From: Pseudovibrio sp947494035
GTDB lineage: Bacteria; Pseudomonadota; Alphaproteobacteria; Rhizobiales; Stappiaceae
Direction of reading: 5' to 3'
DNA: 64,000 nt
Assembly (NCBI GenBank): GCA_947494035.1
Contig: CANLTN010000008.1
Location: 62,001-126,000 of the forward strand
Shown here in pieces: positions 33,856 to 42,822 of this stretch. The translations under genes and the position numbers were made by a program. The notes below the pieces were generated by a model. The model made no database searches. It saw only the letters and a list, made by a program, of their open reading frames with translations, and was not told where the DNA came from. The stretch's first letter is position 1; each line of letters starts with the position of its first letter.

Positions 33856-36780
33856 TTAGCCTTGACTGCTGCGGTCCTGTTGGGCGAATTGTTCCTTGAG
33901 CATACGACCTGCCTCAGCGGCGCGCATTGGCTGTCCGAAGTGGAAGCCCTGAACGTATTCGCAGCCGAGCTGGAAGAGTTCCAGTGCATCAGATTCAGTC
34001 TCCGCGCCTTCTGCAACCACTTCCATGCCAAGGTCATGACCAAGGGCTACAATGGTGCGCAGAATGACCGGACGGGCGCTCTGGCCGTTTGGACGGACGA
34101 AGGACTGATCGATCTTGATGGTGTCGAACTGGAAGCGCTGCAGGTAGCTCAGCGAAGAATAACCTGTGCCGAAGTCATCCAGAGACAGCCCTGCCCCCAG
34201 ACCCTTCAAACGCTCGAGAACCTGAACGGAGAATTCCGGGTTCTGCATGACCAGAGATTCAGTCAGCTCCAGTTTAAGTGAACCCGGTGTCAGCGCAGTG
34301 CGGGCCAGAACGGCCTTCACGTCATTGATAAGGTCCGGCTTCAGGAGCTGGCGGGAGGAAATGTTGACCGAGACAAACAGCGGCATGGCGTGTTTGAATT
34401 CGCGCTGCCATTGCGCCAACTGGCGAGCGCCCTTTTCCATCACCCGCAGGCCGAGTTCGTTGATCAGACCACTTTGTTCAGCGACCGGAATAAACTCGGA
34501 TGGCGGGATCAGGCCACGGCTTGGATGTTCCCAGCGCGCCAGTGCTTCAAAGCCAGCTGTGGTCTTATCAGAGAGGCGTACGATGGGCTGGAAGACAACC
34601 TTGATCTCGTCTTTTTCAAGCGCAGAACGCAGGTCGTTATCGAGCGCAAGGGTGTTGCTGGCCACTGGCTTCAGCGTCGGGCGGAAGATCTCGATGCGAT
34701 CACCGCCAAGGCGCTTGGCGTGGTTGAGGGCGATCTCGGCATCGCGCATCAGGTCCGTCGCCTTCTCCAGACCACCGTCATATATGGAGGCACCGATTGA
34801 GGCGGTCAGGAAGACGTCCTGATCGCCGAAGGTCACAGGTGTGCGCAGTGACTTGCGCAGTTCATCGGCAAAGGCTGCAATGCGGGTTGCATCCTGCTCC
34901 GAGATCATCAGAACTGCAAAGGTATCTGCGGTGATGCGCGATAGGGAGTCTTGCGGTTTGATCAGGCGGGACAAACGGCGCGCAGCCGTCAACAGCATGG
35001 AGTCGCCAGCGGTCTGGCCGATGCTGTCGTTGACCTGCTTGAAGCGGTCGAGGTCGATCAGGATAACGGTTGGATTGCCGCTGCCCTCTGCTCTTGAGCG
35101 CGCAAGAGCTGCCACGAGACGGTCCATGAACAGTTCGCGGTTTGGCAGGCCAGTGAGGTTGTCGTGCACGGCGTCGTGCATCAGACGCTCTTCAGCGGTT
35201 TTTTGAGAGGTGATGTCGAGCAACGTGCCAACGCAGCGGACCACTTCGCCATCAGAGCCGAGCACCGGACGAGCGCGCATCTTGAACCAGCGGTAATGAC
35301 CATCTTCACCGCGCAAACGGAATGCCTGATTGACCCGGCCACGGCGATGATCGATCACCGCGTCCAACGTGCCACGGAACAGGTCGCGGTCTTGTGGATG
35401 CAGGATTTCCAGCCATAGACGTGCGGGACCATCAAGCAAGCCCGGTTTGATGCCGAGAGCTTCTTCAAGGCCGCCGCTGGTGTGGATCTTATCGCGGTCC
35501 ACGTCCCAATCCCAGATAATGTCTCCGGAGCCAGTGAGTGCGAGCGCGCGGCGCTCTACATCACCCACGATGCTGTGTGAAAGGCCAGAGCCTGCGAAGG
35601 CGTGCTGCATGACGGTGAAGCCGAGCAGCAAGACGAACAGAACGAGCCCCCCTGCCAGAGCAGGCTGCACCAGATCGCTCTGTAACAGGCCAGAGGTTGC
35701 CATCCAGGCTGCAAATAGCCATGCGAGGAACAAGAACCATGTTGGCAGCAGCATAATCGCGCGCTCAAACCTGCGGATGGTGAGCATCACAATTATCCCG
35801 AAGCCGGAAAGTGCTACGACAGCCATCAGAACACGAGAGATGCCTGCTGCGATTGTTGGGTCCCAAAGGGCGAGGCCAAACAGGCTGAGGACGACGACAA
35901 GCAGGCCAATGGCAAGGTGGGTGTAATGAATGTGCCATCGGTTGAGGCCGAGATAAGCGTAGAGGAAGACAACAAGTGCGGCCGTTAGGCTTATTTCCGC
36001 CATGGCTCGATAGAGCTGGTCATCTCCAAGCGTTCGCCCGAAGACCAGATTCCAAAAGCCAAAGTCGATACACAAGTAGACCAGCACAGCCCATGCCAGC
36101 GCAGCTGTTGCAGGGAAGAGAACCGTTCCCTTCACCACAAACAAGATGGTGAGGAACAGGGCCAGCAGGCCTGCAATACCGAGCACGATACCTCGGTAGA
36201 GCGTATAGGCGTTGATGTTGTCTTTGTAAGCTTCCGGCTTCCAGAGGCGAATTTCCGGAAGGCTTGGTGATTTCAGTTCTGCAATGAATGTTACGTTTGC
36301 ACCCGGATCCAGCGTAATGCGGTAGATATCGGCTTCTGTACTGCGCTCACGAATTGGCGGGATGCCCTGACTTGGCGTCAGCGAAACAATACGGCGCTGG
36401 CCCAGATCAGGTGCCAGAACGCCGCCTCCGGTCATTTTGTAATAGGGTGCCACAAGCAGGCGGTCGATCTGCTCCTCTCCCGGGTTGGAGAGAGCAAAGA
36501 CTGCCCAAGAGCTGGCGGTGTCATCAATGGAGCGCACTTCAATGCGGCGTACGATGCCGTCAGAGTCTGGTGCGGTTGAAACCTGAATGCTTTTGCTGGC
36601 GTTGGGATAGATGTCGACAGAGCTTGTCAGATCGAGTGCATCAATATTCTCTGGAACGATAATTGCGTCCAAAGCCAAAGCTTGCGATGCAACCACAATA
36701 AGCAGGAGAGCGCTTAACAGAACAGCCTGAATAACGTTCTGCACGCGCTGACAACAAGTCCCTTGCACCGGCATCTCCAC
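33856..36780 (-). CDS. 7TM-PAS-degenerate GGDEF-EAL membrane signalling protein
   Basis: A 974-residue inner-membrane protein. After a signal-like helix (17-37) comes a periplasmic beta-rich domain (about 38-190, 7TMR-DISM-like), seven membrane helices (about 195-395), a PAS domain (411-530), a GGDEF-like domain (531-700) and an EAL domain (712-960). The cyclase signature is replaced by ITADTF at 616-621, so it should not make c-di-GMP. The EAL domain keeps EAL (745-747), Asn806 in SVNISSRQ, DDFGTG (868-873), Lys889 and AEGAE, so it is probably a c-di-GMP phosphodiesterase, perhaps activated by GTP on the dead GGDEF. The start is GTG 36780 or ATG 36774; neither has a good ribosome site. Confidence 0.88.
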   Translation of the reverse strand: MEMPVQGTCCQRVQNVIQAVLLSALLLIVVASQALALDAIIVPENIDALDLTSSVDIYPNASKSIQVSTAPDSDGIVRRIEVRSIDDTASSWAVFALSNPGEEQIDRLLVAPYYKMTGGGVLAPDLGQRRIVSLTPSQGIPPIRERSTEADIYRITLDPGANVTFIAELKSPSLPEIRLWKPEAYKDNINAYTLYRGIVLGIAGLLALFLTILFVVKGTVLFPATAALAWAVLVYLCIDFGFWNLVFGRTLGDDQLYRAMAEISLTAALVVFLYAYLGLNRWHIHYTHLAIGLLVVVLSLFGLALWDPTIAAGISRVLMAVVALSGFGIIVMLTIRRFERAIMLLPTWFLFLAWLFAAWMATSGLLQSDLVQPALAGGLVLFVLLLGFTVMQHAFAGSGLSHSIVGDVERRALALTGSGDIIWDWDVDRDKIHTSGGLEEALGIKPGLLDGPARLWLEILHPQDRDLFRGTLDAVIDHRRGRVNQAFRLRGEDGHYRWFKMRARPVLGSDGEVVRCVGTLLDITSQKTAEERLMHDAVHDNLTGLPNRELFMDRLVAALARSRAEGSGNPTVILIDLDRFKQVNDSIGQTAGDSMLLTAARRLSRLIKPQDSLSRITADTFAVLMISEQDATRIAAFADELRKSLRTPVTFGDQDVFLTASIGASIYDGGLEKATDLMRDAEIALNHAKRLGGDRIEIFRPTLKPVASNTLALDNDLRSALEKDEIKVVFQPIVRLSDKTTAGFEALARWEHPSRGLIPPSEFIPVAEQSGLINELGLRVMEKGARQLAQWQREFKHAMPLFVSVNISSRQLLKPDLINDVKAVLARTALTPGSLKLELTESLVMQNPEFSVQVLERLKGLGAGLSLDDFGTGYSSLSYLQRFQFDTIKIDQSFVRPNGQSARPVILRTIVALGHDLGMEVVAEGAETESDALELFQLGCEYVQGFHFGQPMRAAEAGRMLKEQFAQQDRSSQG

Positions 36781-36846
36781 GATAACACAAAATTAACTGA
36801 ATTCCTAAGCAAGATCATTACATCGTCAAGGCGTCAGTTTCATGGT

Positions 36847-37494
36847 TCAAGCATGTGTTAGAGGCATTTTATCCCCATCTGCCTCTGATTGTGGCGAGAC
36901 TTGGGCAGTTGCGCGACCGAAATCATGAATTTTGCCAAACAAAATATGATCTTGCCACATTCCATTGATGTACAAATACGATGGCGCGTAGCCCAGCTCG
37001 GAGAATCCAACCTTTGTTAGCAAAGCTCTGGAGGCTGCATTGCTTGGCAAGCAAGCAGCTTCGATGCGGTGCAGGTGCAAGTCGTTGAAGCTGAAGCAAC
37101 AGATACGCTCGACAGCCTCCTTCATAAATCCGTTTCCTGCAAAAGATGCCCCCATCCAATAGCCCAGAGAGGTCGCCTGCGCGACTCCGCGGCGCACGTT
37201 GGACAGGTTCAGGCCGCCCATCAACTCGTCTGTATCACGATTGAACAGAAAGAACGGATAATGCGAGCCTTCACGGATGTTCTGGTTATAGCGCCTGATG
37301 CGCTTGCGGAAGGAGGTTTTGGTGAGATCATCTGCAGGCCACGTGGGCTCCCACGGCTGCAGGAAGTCGCGACTGCGAGCCCTCAGATCAGCCCACTGCG
37401 CAAAGTCTGCCATGTTTGGCGCACGCAGGTAGAGCCGACGGGTGGTCAATGTTGCAAGGGATTGGGGAGATGTGCTTGCTCTAAAAAATGACAC
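36847..37494 (-). CDS. GNAT-family N-acetyltransferase (RimJ-like)
   Basis: A 215-residue acetyltransferase with the RimJ/RimL pattern: RLYLRAPNMADFAQW near the start, LGYWMGASFAGNGFMKEAV as the acetyl-CoA pyrophosphate loop (consensus Q/R-x-x-G-x-G/A seen as FAGNG), and SNAASRALLTKVGF near the C-terminus. The family acetylates protein N-termini or small molecules. The start is GTG 37494, supported by GGGGAGAG upstream. It is 64 bases downstream of the M16 peptidase gene on the same strand, a conserved Rhizobiales neighbour arrangement. Confidence 0.85.
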   Translation of the reverse strand: MSFFRASTSPQSLATLTTRRLYLRAPNMADFAQWADLRARSRDFLQPWEPTWPADDLTKTSFRKRIRRYNQNIREGSHYPFFLFNRDTDELMGGLNLSNVRRGVAQATSLGYWMGASFAGNGFMKEAVERICCFSFNDLHLHRIEAACLPSNAASRALLTKVGFSELGYAPSYLYINGMWQDHILFGKIHDFGRATAQVSPQSEADGDKMPLTHA

Positions 37495-37558
37495 AGCTTC
37501 TCTCCCCTCTCTGTTTCAGCGCTATTATGCCGAAAGCATCGTCGAAATTGCAACAGGC

Positions 37559-38830
37559 TTATGCCAGGATACCTGCCAGACGCTCTTTGAGCTCAGTATA
37601 ATTCAGCATAGGTGCCTTGGGGCCAACCTTCACAAGTGTTGGATTATCCGAGGAAAATAGCCTTTTTGCGAGCACCTTCAAGCGATCTGCAGTTACTGCA
37701 TTCAGGCGGCGTTCCAGTTCTGCCAGTTCAACCGGATAGCCATAGATCATGACCTGACGGGCCAGCTGCCCTGCACGAGCTGCCGGGCTTTCCAGCGCCA
37801 TCATCAATCCTGCGCGCAGCTGAGCCTTGGCACGGGAAACTTCCTTTTCGGTCACGCCCTTGATGGTTTCCTTAAGCTGGTCCACCAGAACTTCAGTCAG
37901 TTCAGCTGCATCTTCAGGACCGGTGGCTGCATGCACACCAAACAGGCCGGTGTCTGCGAAGGCCCAATGGAAGGCATAGACGGAATAACAAAGGCCACGC
38001 TTTTCACGCACTTCCTGGAAGAGGCGTGATGACATGCCGCCGCCCAGAATGGAGGCCAGCACCTGAACGGCGTAATAGTCTTCGTGCTCGTAAGGCAGGC
38101 CCTCGAAGCCGAGAATGATCTGCAACTCCTGCAGGTCACGCTCGATAGATCCCTCACCGCCCACATATTGGGCAGTATAATCGCTGTCCGGCGCGGCATT
38201 GGACAGTTTGGAGAAGTTGGCTTTTGCCAGATCTACAAGTGCCTCATGATCTACAGCGCCAGCAGCGGCGAGGACCATATCAGAAGCAGTGTACTTGCGA
38301 GCGACATACTGGCGGATCGCATCTACAGAGAAGCTGGTGACCGTTTCCGGTGTGCCGAGGATTGGCCGACCCAGTGGCTGATTAGGCCATGCGGTTTCGA
38401 GAAGAATGTCGAACACCTGATCATCAGGGGCATCTTTTGCGGCGCCAATTTCCTGAAGAATAACGTGTTTCTCGCGCACGAGTTCGTCTGCGTCGATAAT
38501 GGAATCCTGTAGGATGTCGGAGAGGATATCCAGCCCCAGAGGGGTATCATCGGCCAGTGTGCGCACATAGTAATTTGTATGCTCAACGCTTGTGGAGGCG
38601 TTCATTTCGCCGCCCACAGCTTCGATTTCCTCAGCGATTTCGCGCGCGTTGCGCTTGCTGGTGCCTTTGAAGGCCATGTGCTCCAGCAGGTGAGTGATGC
38701 CGTTTTCTTGCTCGCCTTCAGAGCGGGACCCAGCTTTCACCCATACCCCAAGAGCTGTTGTCTTGAGGTATTCCATTTGATCAGTAACTACAGTCAGGCC
38801 ATTTTCTAATTTTGTTAGTTTGACCGCCAT
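37559..38830 (-). CDS. M16-family zinc metallopeptidase (processing-peptidase-like)
   Basis: A 423-residue protein with the inverted zinc motif His47-Leu-Leu-Glu50-His51 (HLLEHMAFKG) and the third ligand Glu127 in KHVILQEIG. It resembles the beta subunit of mitochondrial processing peptidase and bacterial PqqL/YmxG-type enzymes. No signal peptide is visible, so it probably acts in the cytoplasm. The start ATG shares one base with the thrC stop (TAATG), so the two are translationally coupled. Substrates of such alphaproteobacterial peptidases are poorly known. Confidence 0.92.
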   Translation of the reverse strand: MAVKLTKLENGLTVVTDQMEYLKTTALGVWVKAGSRSEGEQENGITHLLEHMAFKGTSKRNAREIAEEIEAVGGEMNASTSVEHTNYYVRTLADDTPLGLDILSDILQDSIIDADELVREKHVILQEIGAAKDAPDDQVFDILLETAWPNQPLGRPILGTPETVTSFSVDAIRQYVARKYTASDMVLAAAGAVDHEALVDLAKANFSKLSNAAPDSDYTAQYVGGEGSIERDLQELQIILGFEGLPYEHEDYYAVQVLASILGGGMSSRLFQEVREKRGLCYSVYAFHWAFADTGLFGVHAATGPEDAAELTEVLVDQLKETIKGVTEKEVSRAKAQLRAGLMMALESPAARAGQLARQVMIYGYPVELAELERRLNAVTADRLKVLAKRLFSSDNPTLVKVGPKAPMLNYTELKERLAGILA

Positions 38831-40236
38831 TAAACGCCTGCTTTCACGGCACGTGCATTGCCTTCAACAAATTTCGCAATTTCCTGCGCATCAGCTGGCA
38901 GAACGGAGAATTTCTCTTCGCGTTCCATCAAGTCAGCAAGATGAGCTGGCAGCTCAGGATGAATACCTGATGCACTTTCTACTGCCGCCGGGAATTTTGC
39001 CGGATGTGCTGTGGACAGCACGATCATCGGGGTAACACCATCATTGTGCTCTTTGGCAACGTGGAGCGCGACCGCTGTGTGAGGGTCGCATAGATAACCA
39101 CTTTCCTTGAGCGTATCAGTGATGGTCTGAGCTGTTTCGTCTTCGCTTGCACGCCCTGCAGAGAACTTCTCTTTGATAAAGCCGAGAGCTTTTTCCGAAA
39201 GAGTGAAGCCACCGGACTGCTTGAGGCTGTCCATCTGGCCCTTCACTACGGCGCTGTCCTTGTCGTTCGCCGCAAACAGCAGGCGCTCGAAGTTGGAGGA
39301 GACCTGAATGTCCATTGACGGAGCAGTAGTGGCGACAACGCCGCGCATTTCGTAGCGGCCTGTTTCCAGTGTGCGTGCCAGAATATCGTTGGTGTTGGTC
39401 GCGATCACGAGTTTCTCGATGGGCAGACCCATCTGAGAGGCCACGTAGCCTGCAAACACATCCCCGAAGTTTCCAGTTGGGACGGTGAAAGAGACTTTGC
39501 GGTGCGGCGCGCCCAGAGACACGGCGGAGGTGAAGTAGTAGACCACCTGCGCAACGATGCGGGCCCAGTTGATGGAGTTTACGCCAGAAAGGCCAACACG
39601 CTCGCGGAAGGCAAAGTCGTTGAACAGGTCTTTCAGGATGCCCTGACAGTCGTCGAAATTACCTTTGACCGCCAGAGCATGGATATTTGCTTCGGTTGAG
39701 GTGGTCATCTGACGCTGCTGAACAGGAGAGACACGTCCTTCAGGGAACAGGATGAAGACGTCGGTACGCTCACGGCCACGGAATGCTTCGATGGCTGCGC
39801 CGCCAGTGTCACCGGAAGTGGCGCCAACGATGGTGGCGCGGGCACCTTTTTGGGCCAGAACATAATCCATCAAGCGGCCCAGAAGCTGCATGGCAACATC
39901 TTTAAAGGCCAGTGTCGGACCGTGGAAGAGTTCCAGCACGTATGTGTTTGGAGCTGTCTGAACAAGTGGTGTAACGGCCTCATGCGCAAAGCTGGCATAG
40001 GCTTCGTCGATCATCTGCTTCAGGTCGTCTTGCGGAATAGAGTCGCCGACAAAAGGTGCAATTACCTTGAGCGCCACTTCGCTGTAAGGCTTACCCGCAA
40101 ATCCTGAAATTTCCTCAGTAGATAATTGTGGGAACTCTTTTGGTAGATACAAACCGCCGTCGCGTGCCAACCCTGTGAGCAGCACTTCAGAAAAATCGAG
40201 TTCTGGTGCATTGCCGCGCGTACTTACATATCTCAC
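38830..40236 (-). CDS. thrC: Threonine synthase
   Basis: A 468-residue PLP enzyme that turns O-phosphohomoserine into threonine. The PLP lysine is Lys112 in HGPTLAFKDVAMQ, and the phosphate-binding loop is GATSGDTGGAAIEAF near 138-152. Length fits the class with the extended N-terminal domain (VSTRGNAPELDFSEVLLTGL). The start is GTG 40236 with AAGGGA 8 bases upstream. With thrB at 29.7 kb it covers the last two steps of threonine synthesis. It overlaps the M16 gene by one base. Confidence 0.96.
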   Translation of the reverse strand: MRYVSTRGNAPELDFSEVLLTGLARDGGLYLPKEFPQLSTEEISGFAGKPYSEVALKVIAPFVGDSIPQDDLKQMIDEAYASFAHEAVTPLVQTAPNTYVLELFHGPTLAFKDVAMQLLGRLMDYVLAQKGARATIVGATSGDTGGAAIEAFRGRERTDVFILFPEGRVSPVQQRQMTTSTEANIHALAVKGNFDDCQGILKDLFNDFAFRERVGLSGVNSINWARIVAQVVYYFTSAVSLGAPHRKVSFTVPTGNFGDVFAGYVASQMGLPIEKLVIATNTNDILARTLETGRYEMRGVVATTAPSMDIQVSSNFERLLFAANDKDSAVVKGQMDSLKQSGGFTLSEKALGFIKEKFSAGRASEDETAQTITDTLKESGYLCDPHTAVALHVAKEHNDGVTPMIVLSTAHPAKFPAAVESASGIHPELPAHLADLMEREEKFSVLPADAQEIAKFVEGNARAVKAGV

Positions 40237-40427
40237 CGTTACATCCCTTCTCGCTCAACCTGAAATAAGGTATTTTTATGCTATACCCCTTTGGTATTTC
40301 TCAGGTTTTTTAGCTGGAATCCGAAAACAGATTCCCATAACTGTCGCATTTGCATTTCAAGTGCGCACAGGGAAATAGCAGAAATTGTAGGAAGTTGCAC
40401 GGCGAAATGTCGTTTAGGCACGTAAGA

Positions 40428-41021
40428 TCATGCGTGACCGATGTCGCTTGAGAGCATTCCCGGATCAATGCCAAGGATATCAAGCGCGTTGTGCCACTTC
40501 TGGTCGCCCTCACCTTCAAAGATCAGAGAGGGATCTGTCTGACAGGTGAGCCAGCCGTTTGCCTGCAGTTCTGCCTCCAGCTGCCCCGGAGCCCAACCGG
40601 CATAACCAAGGGCCAGAAGGGCCTTCTTGGGGCCTTTACCTGATGCAATGGCACGCAAGACTTCCACCGTGGCTGTCAGGACAACTCCATCCTCGATTTT
40701 GAGGCTGGTTTCCTCCAGAAAATAGTCATCCGAGTGCAGAACAAAGCCGCGCCCTGCATCGACCGGGCCACCGCGATAGACTTTTCGATCAGCGATGTCG
40801 ATTGCCACCTGATCATCGTTTTCATCATCAATGATGTTCAACTGGCCCAGAAGTTGCCCAAATGTGATGTTAGGGGCCGGCTGGTTGAGAACAATCCCCA
40901 TCGCCCCCTCTTCCGAGTGAGCGCACACGTAGATGACAGAATGGGCAAAGCGACCATCCGCCATCGTGGGCATGGCAATGAGATATTGTCCGTCAATGTA
41001 ACCCGGATTTTCACCAGACAT
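40428..41021 (-). CDS. YqgE/AlgH family protein
   Basis: A 197-residue cytoplasmic protein of the UPF0301 family. The hallmark segments are YLIAMPTMADGRFAHSVIYV, GAMGIVLNQP, VYRGGPVD and ALLALGYAGWAPGQLEAEL. The fold is known but the biochemical role is not; AlgH was first tied to alginate regulation in Pseudomonas. The ATG follows GAGGAG by 11 bases. It is separated from thrC by about 190 bases in which nothing else was seen. Confidence 0.92.
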   Translation of the reverse strand: MSGENPGYIDGQYLIAMPTMADGRFAHSVIYVCAHSEEGAMGIVLNQPAPNITFGQLLGQLNIIDDENDDQVAIDIADRKVYRGGPVDAGRGFVLHSDDYFLEETSLKIEDGVVLTATVEVLRAIASGKGPKKALLALGYAGWAPGQLEAELQANGWLTCQTDPSLIFEGEGDQKWHNALDILGIDPGMLSSDIGHA

Positions 41022-41212
41022 GTTGGGGCGCGCTCCTCATGCTTCAAACGGATTGCCGCCAGTTAGTGTAGGGGCAATTAGATTATAAGTACTCACGGAT
41101 TTTTCCCAGGATCAATATTCAATGAAAAATACCTGAGATTGTTCACGGAACATTGATAGTCTGCGGCACAATCTTAATGGGAATTTGAAAAGGGACCGTT
41201 TAAATAGACCCT

Positions 41213-42073
41213 ATGATTTCTAGATTCTTCAAATCGAGCCTCATCGCTGTTGCGGTGCTGTCAGCCTCCATATCAGCCGCATTGTCTTCAAATGTGTCTG
41301 AATGGGTCATTGTGCAAGGTGGCGCTGTTCGCCTTATTCGTGCAAGCGAGCCCACCGCCGACGGTCTCTACCGTGCGGGCGTTGAATTTCGCCTTGAAGA
41401 AGGCTGGCACACCTACTGGAGATATCCGGGGGAAGCCGGTATCCCAACAGAAGCCAGTTTTACCGATTCAATCAACGTTGGAACTGCGGAGCTGATCTTC
41501 CCTGCGCCACAGGCTTACTTCGACGGATTTTCAACTTCTGTGATTTATTCGGATAATGTGGTTCTGCCACTGTTGATCAAACGCGAGAATGACCGCCGCC
41601 CTTCCATCCTGAATGCTCATCTGACCTTTGGCATCTGTAAGGACATCTGCATTCCGGGAGAAGCGGAAGTCTCTCTCGTCTTTCCGACCTCCACAACGCT
41701 GGAGGATAAAGTAGCGGACAAACTGATCGATGATGCATTTGCGGCAGTTCCGGTTGCGCAAAACGATTTGCCGAGCCTGTTTCCAGAGATAGAAATTGTC
41801 GGAGAAGGCAAGGACCGTAAAGTCAATGTCAGCGCAAGGGTCGCTTCCGACGATGGGTCGCCGGAACTCTTCATTGAGGGTCCGGAAGGTTCCTATCATG
41901 GGGTGCCGAAGCTGACGGGTGTGAAAGATGGTCAGGCGCATTGGAGCATGCCGTACAACGGGCTACCGGATGATGTAAGCAACCTGGAGCTTCGGCTGAC
42001 GCTGGTGACCAAGGATGGTGCTTTTGAGGAGACCCAAAATGTTCCGGTTCCTCCAGCCGGTGCTTCACAGTAG
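41213..42073 (+). CDS. Periplasmic DsbD-alpha-like domain protein
   Basis: A 286-residue exported protein (Sec signal to about residue 25) whose central part matches the N-terminal disulfide-acceptor domain of DsbD: GWHTYWRYPGEAG at 64-76, then TFGICKDICIPGEAEVSL at 138-155 with Cys142 and Cys146 in the C-x3-C arrangement. It has no membrane domain or thioredoxin domain, so it must receive electrons from another protein, perhaps a CcdA-type transporter elsewhere. It may take part in cytochrome assembly or thiol repair. It precedes a peroxiredoxin gene in the same direction. Confidence 0.78.
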   Translation: MISRFFKSSLIAVAVLSASISAALSSNVSEWVIVQGGAVRLIRASEPTADGLYRAGVEFRLEEGWHTYWRYPGEAGIPTEASFTDSINVGTAELIFPAPQAYFDGFSTSVIYSDNVVLPLLIKRENDRRPSILNAHLTFGICKDICIPGEAEVSLVFPTSTTLEDKVADKLIDDAFAAVPVAQNDLPSLFPEIEIVGEGKDRKVNVSARVASDDGSPELFIEGPEGSYHGVPKLTGVKDGQAHWSMPYNGLPDDVSNLELRLTLVTKDGAFEETQNVPVPPAGASQ

Positions 42074-42271
42074 GTTTGATTTTATGGGCTCAGGTTGTCT
42101 TTGCGAACGCGAGAGCGCTGGCTGCAACCAGAGCCCGTTTCTTTTACGGTACTGACCTTAGACCGTGACTTCTGCTATGCAGTCATCCAGAATAATGCGT
42201 GTGTTTCACTTCGAACTTCGCTCAGCACTTTCGAAGATACGCAACAGGTAAGAGAATTGGGGAGATTTTCA

Positions 42272-42757
42272 ATGGGAATTCAAGTCGGCGACAAACTGCC
42301 ATCTGCCACATTCAAGTCCCTGACCATAGACGGGCCCGTCAATGTCAGCAGTGACGAACTGTTTGCAGGCAAGACCGTGGTGCTGTTTGCTGTTCCGGGA
42401 GCTTTTACGCCAACCTGTCACCTGAACCACCTACCCGGTTTCATCGACAATGCAGAGGCTATCAAGGCCAAGGGCGTTGATACGATTGCCGTTGTTTCTG
42501 TAAATGATGCATTCGTGATGGGAGCCTGGGCGCGGGACTCGCGTGCGGATGACAAGATCCAGTTCCTTGCAGACGGCAGTGCTGAATTTACAAAGGCGAT
42601 CGGTCTTGAGCTTGATGCAAGCGCCTTTGGTATGGGCATCCGCTCCAAGCGCTATTCCATGATCATCAAGGACGGGGTTCTGACGTCCTTGAATATTGAA
42701 GAAACTCCGGGAGAAGCAACAATCTCCTCAGCAGAAAATATCCTTACTCAGCTTTAA
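42272..42757 (+). CDS. Peroxiredoxin (Prx5/AhpE-like, thiol peroxidase)
   Basis: A 161-residue atypical peroxiredoxin. The peroxidatic Cys49 is in VPGAFTPTCHLNHLPG, with the P-x3-T-x2-C signature (Pro42, Thr46, Cys49). ATG 42272 with GGGGAG before it is chosen over a longer upstream frame that has no conservation. Prx5 proteins reduce hydrogen peroxide and alkyl hydroperoxides using glutaredoxin or thioredoxin. Only one cysteine is visible in the protein, so it is a one-Cys form. A terminator follows. Confidence 0.93.
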   Translation: MGIQVGDKLPSATFKSLTIDGPVNVSSDELFAGKTVVLFAVPGAFTPTCHLNHLPGFIDNAEAIKAKGVDTIAVVSVNDAFVMGAWARDSRADDKIQFLADGSAEFTKAIGLELDASAFGMGIRSKRYSMIIKDGVLTSLNIEETPGEATISSAENILTQL

Positions 42758-42777
42758 GGCGGTCTGTCAAAAGACGC

Positions 42778-42805
42778 TTAAGGGGAGCTTTGCTCCCCTT
42801 TTTTC
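42778..42805. terminator. Terminator between peroxiredoxin and surf1
   Basis: A perfect 8-bp stem AGGGGAGC/GCTCCCCT with a TTT loop (42781-42799) is followed by six Ts. It serves the peroxiredoxin gene; use by the converging surf1 transcript is possible but lacks a strong reverse T-run. Confidence 0.85.
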
Positions 42806-42822
42806 TGATCTGTGCTTAAGAC

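Noticed and set aside
42095..42271. N-terminal extension of the peroxiredoxin frame
   Set aside because: No conserved residues, and a good ribosome site precedes ATG 42272.
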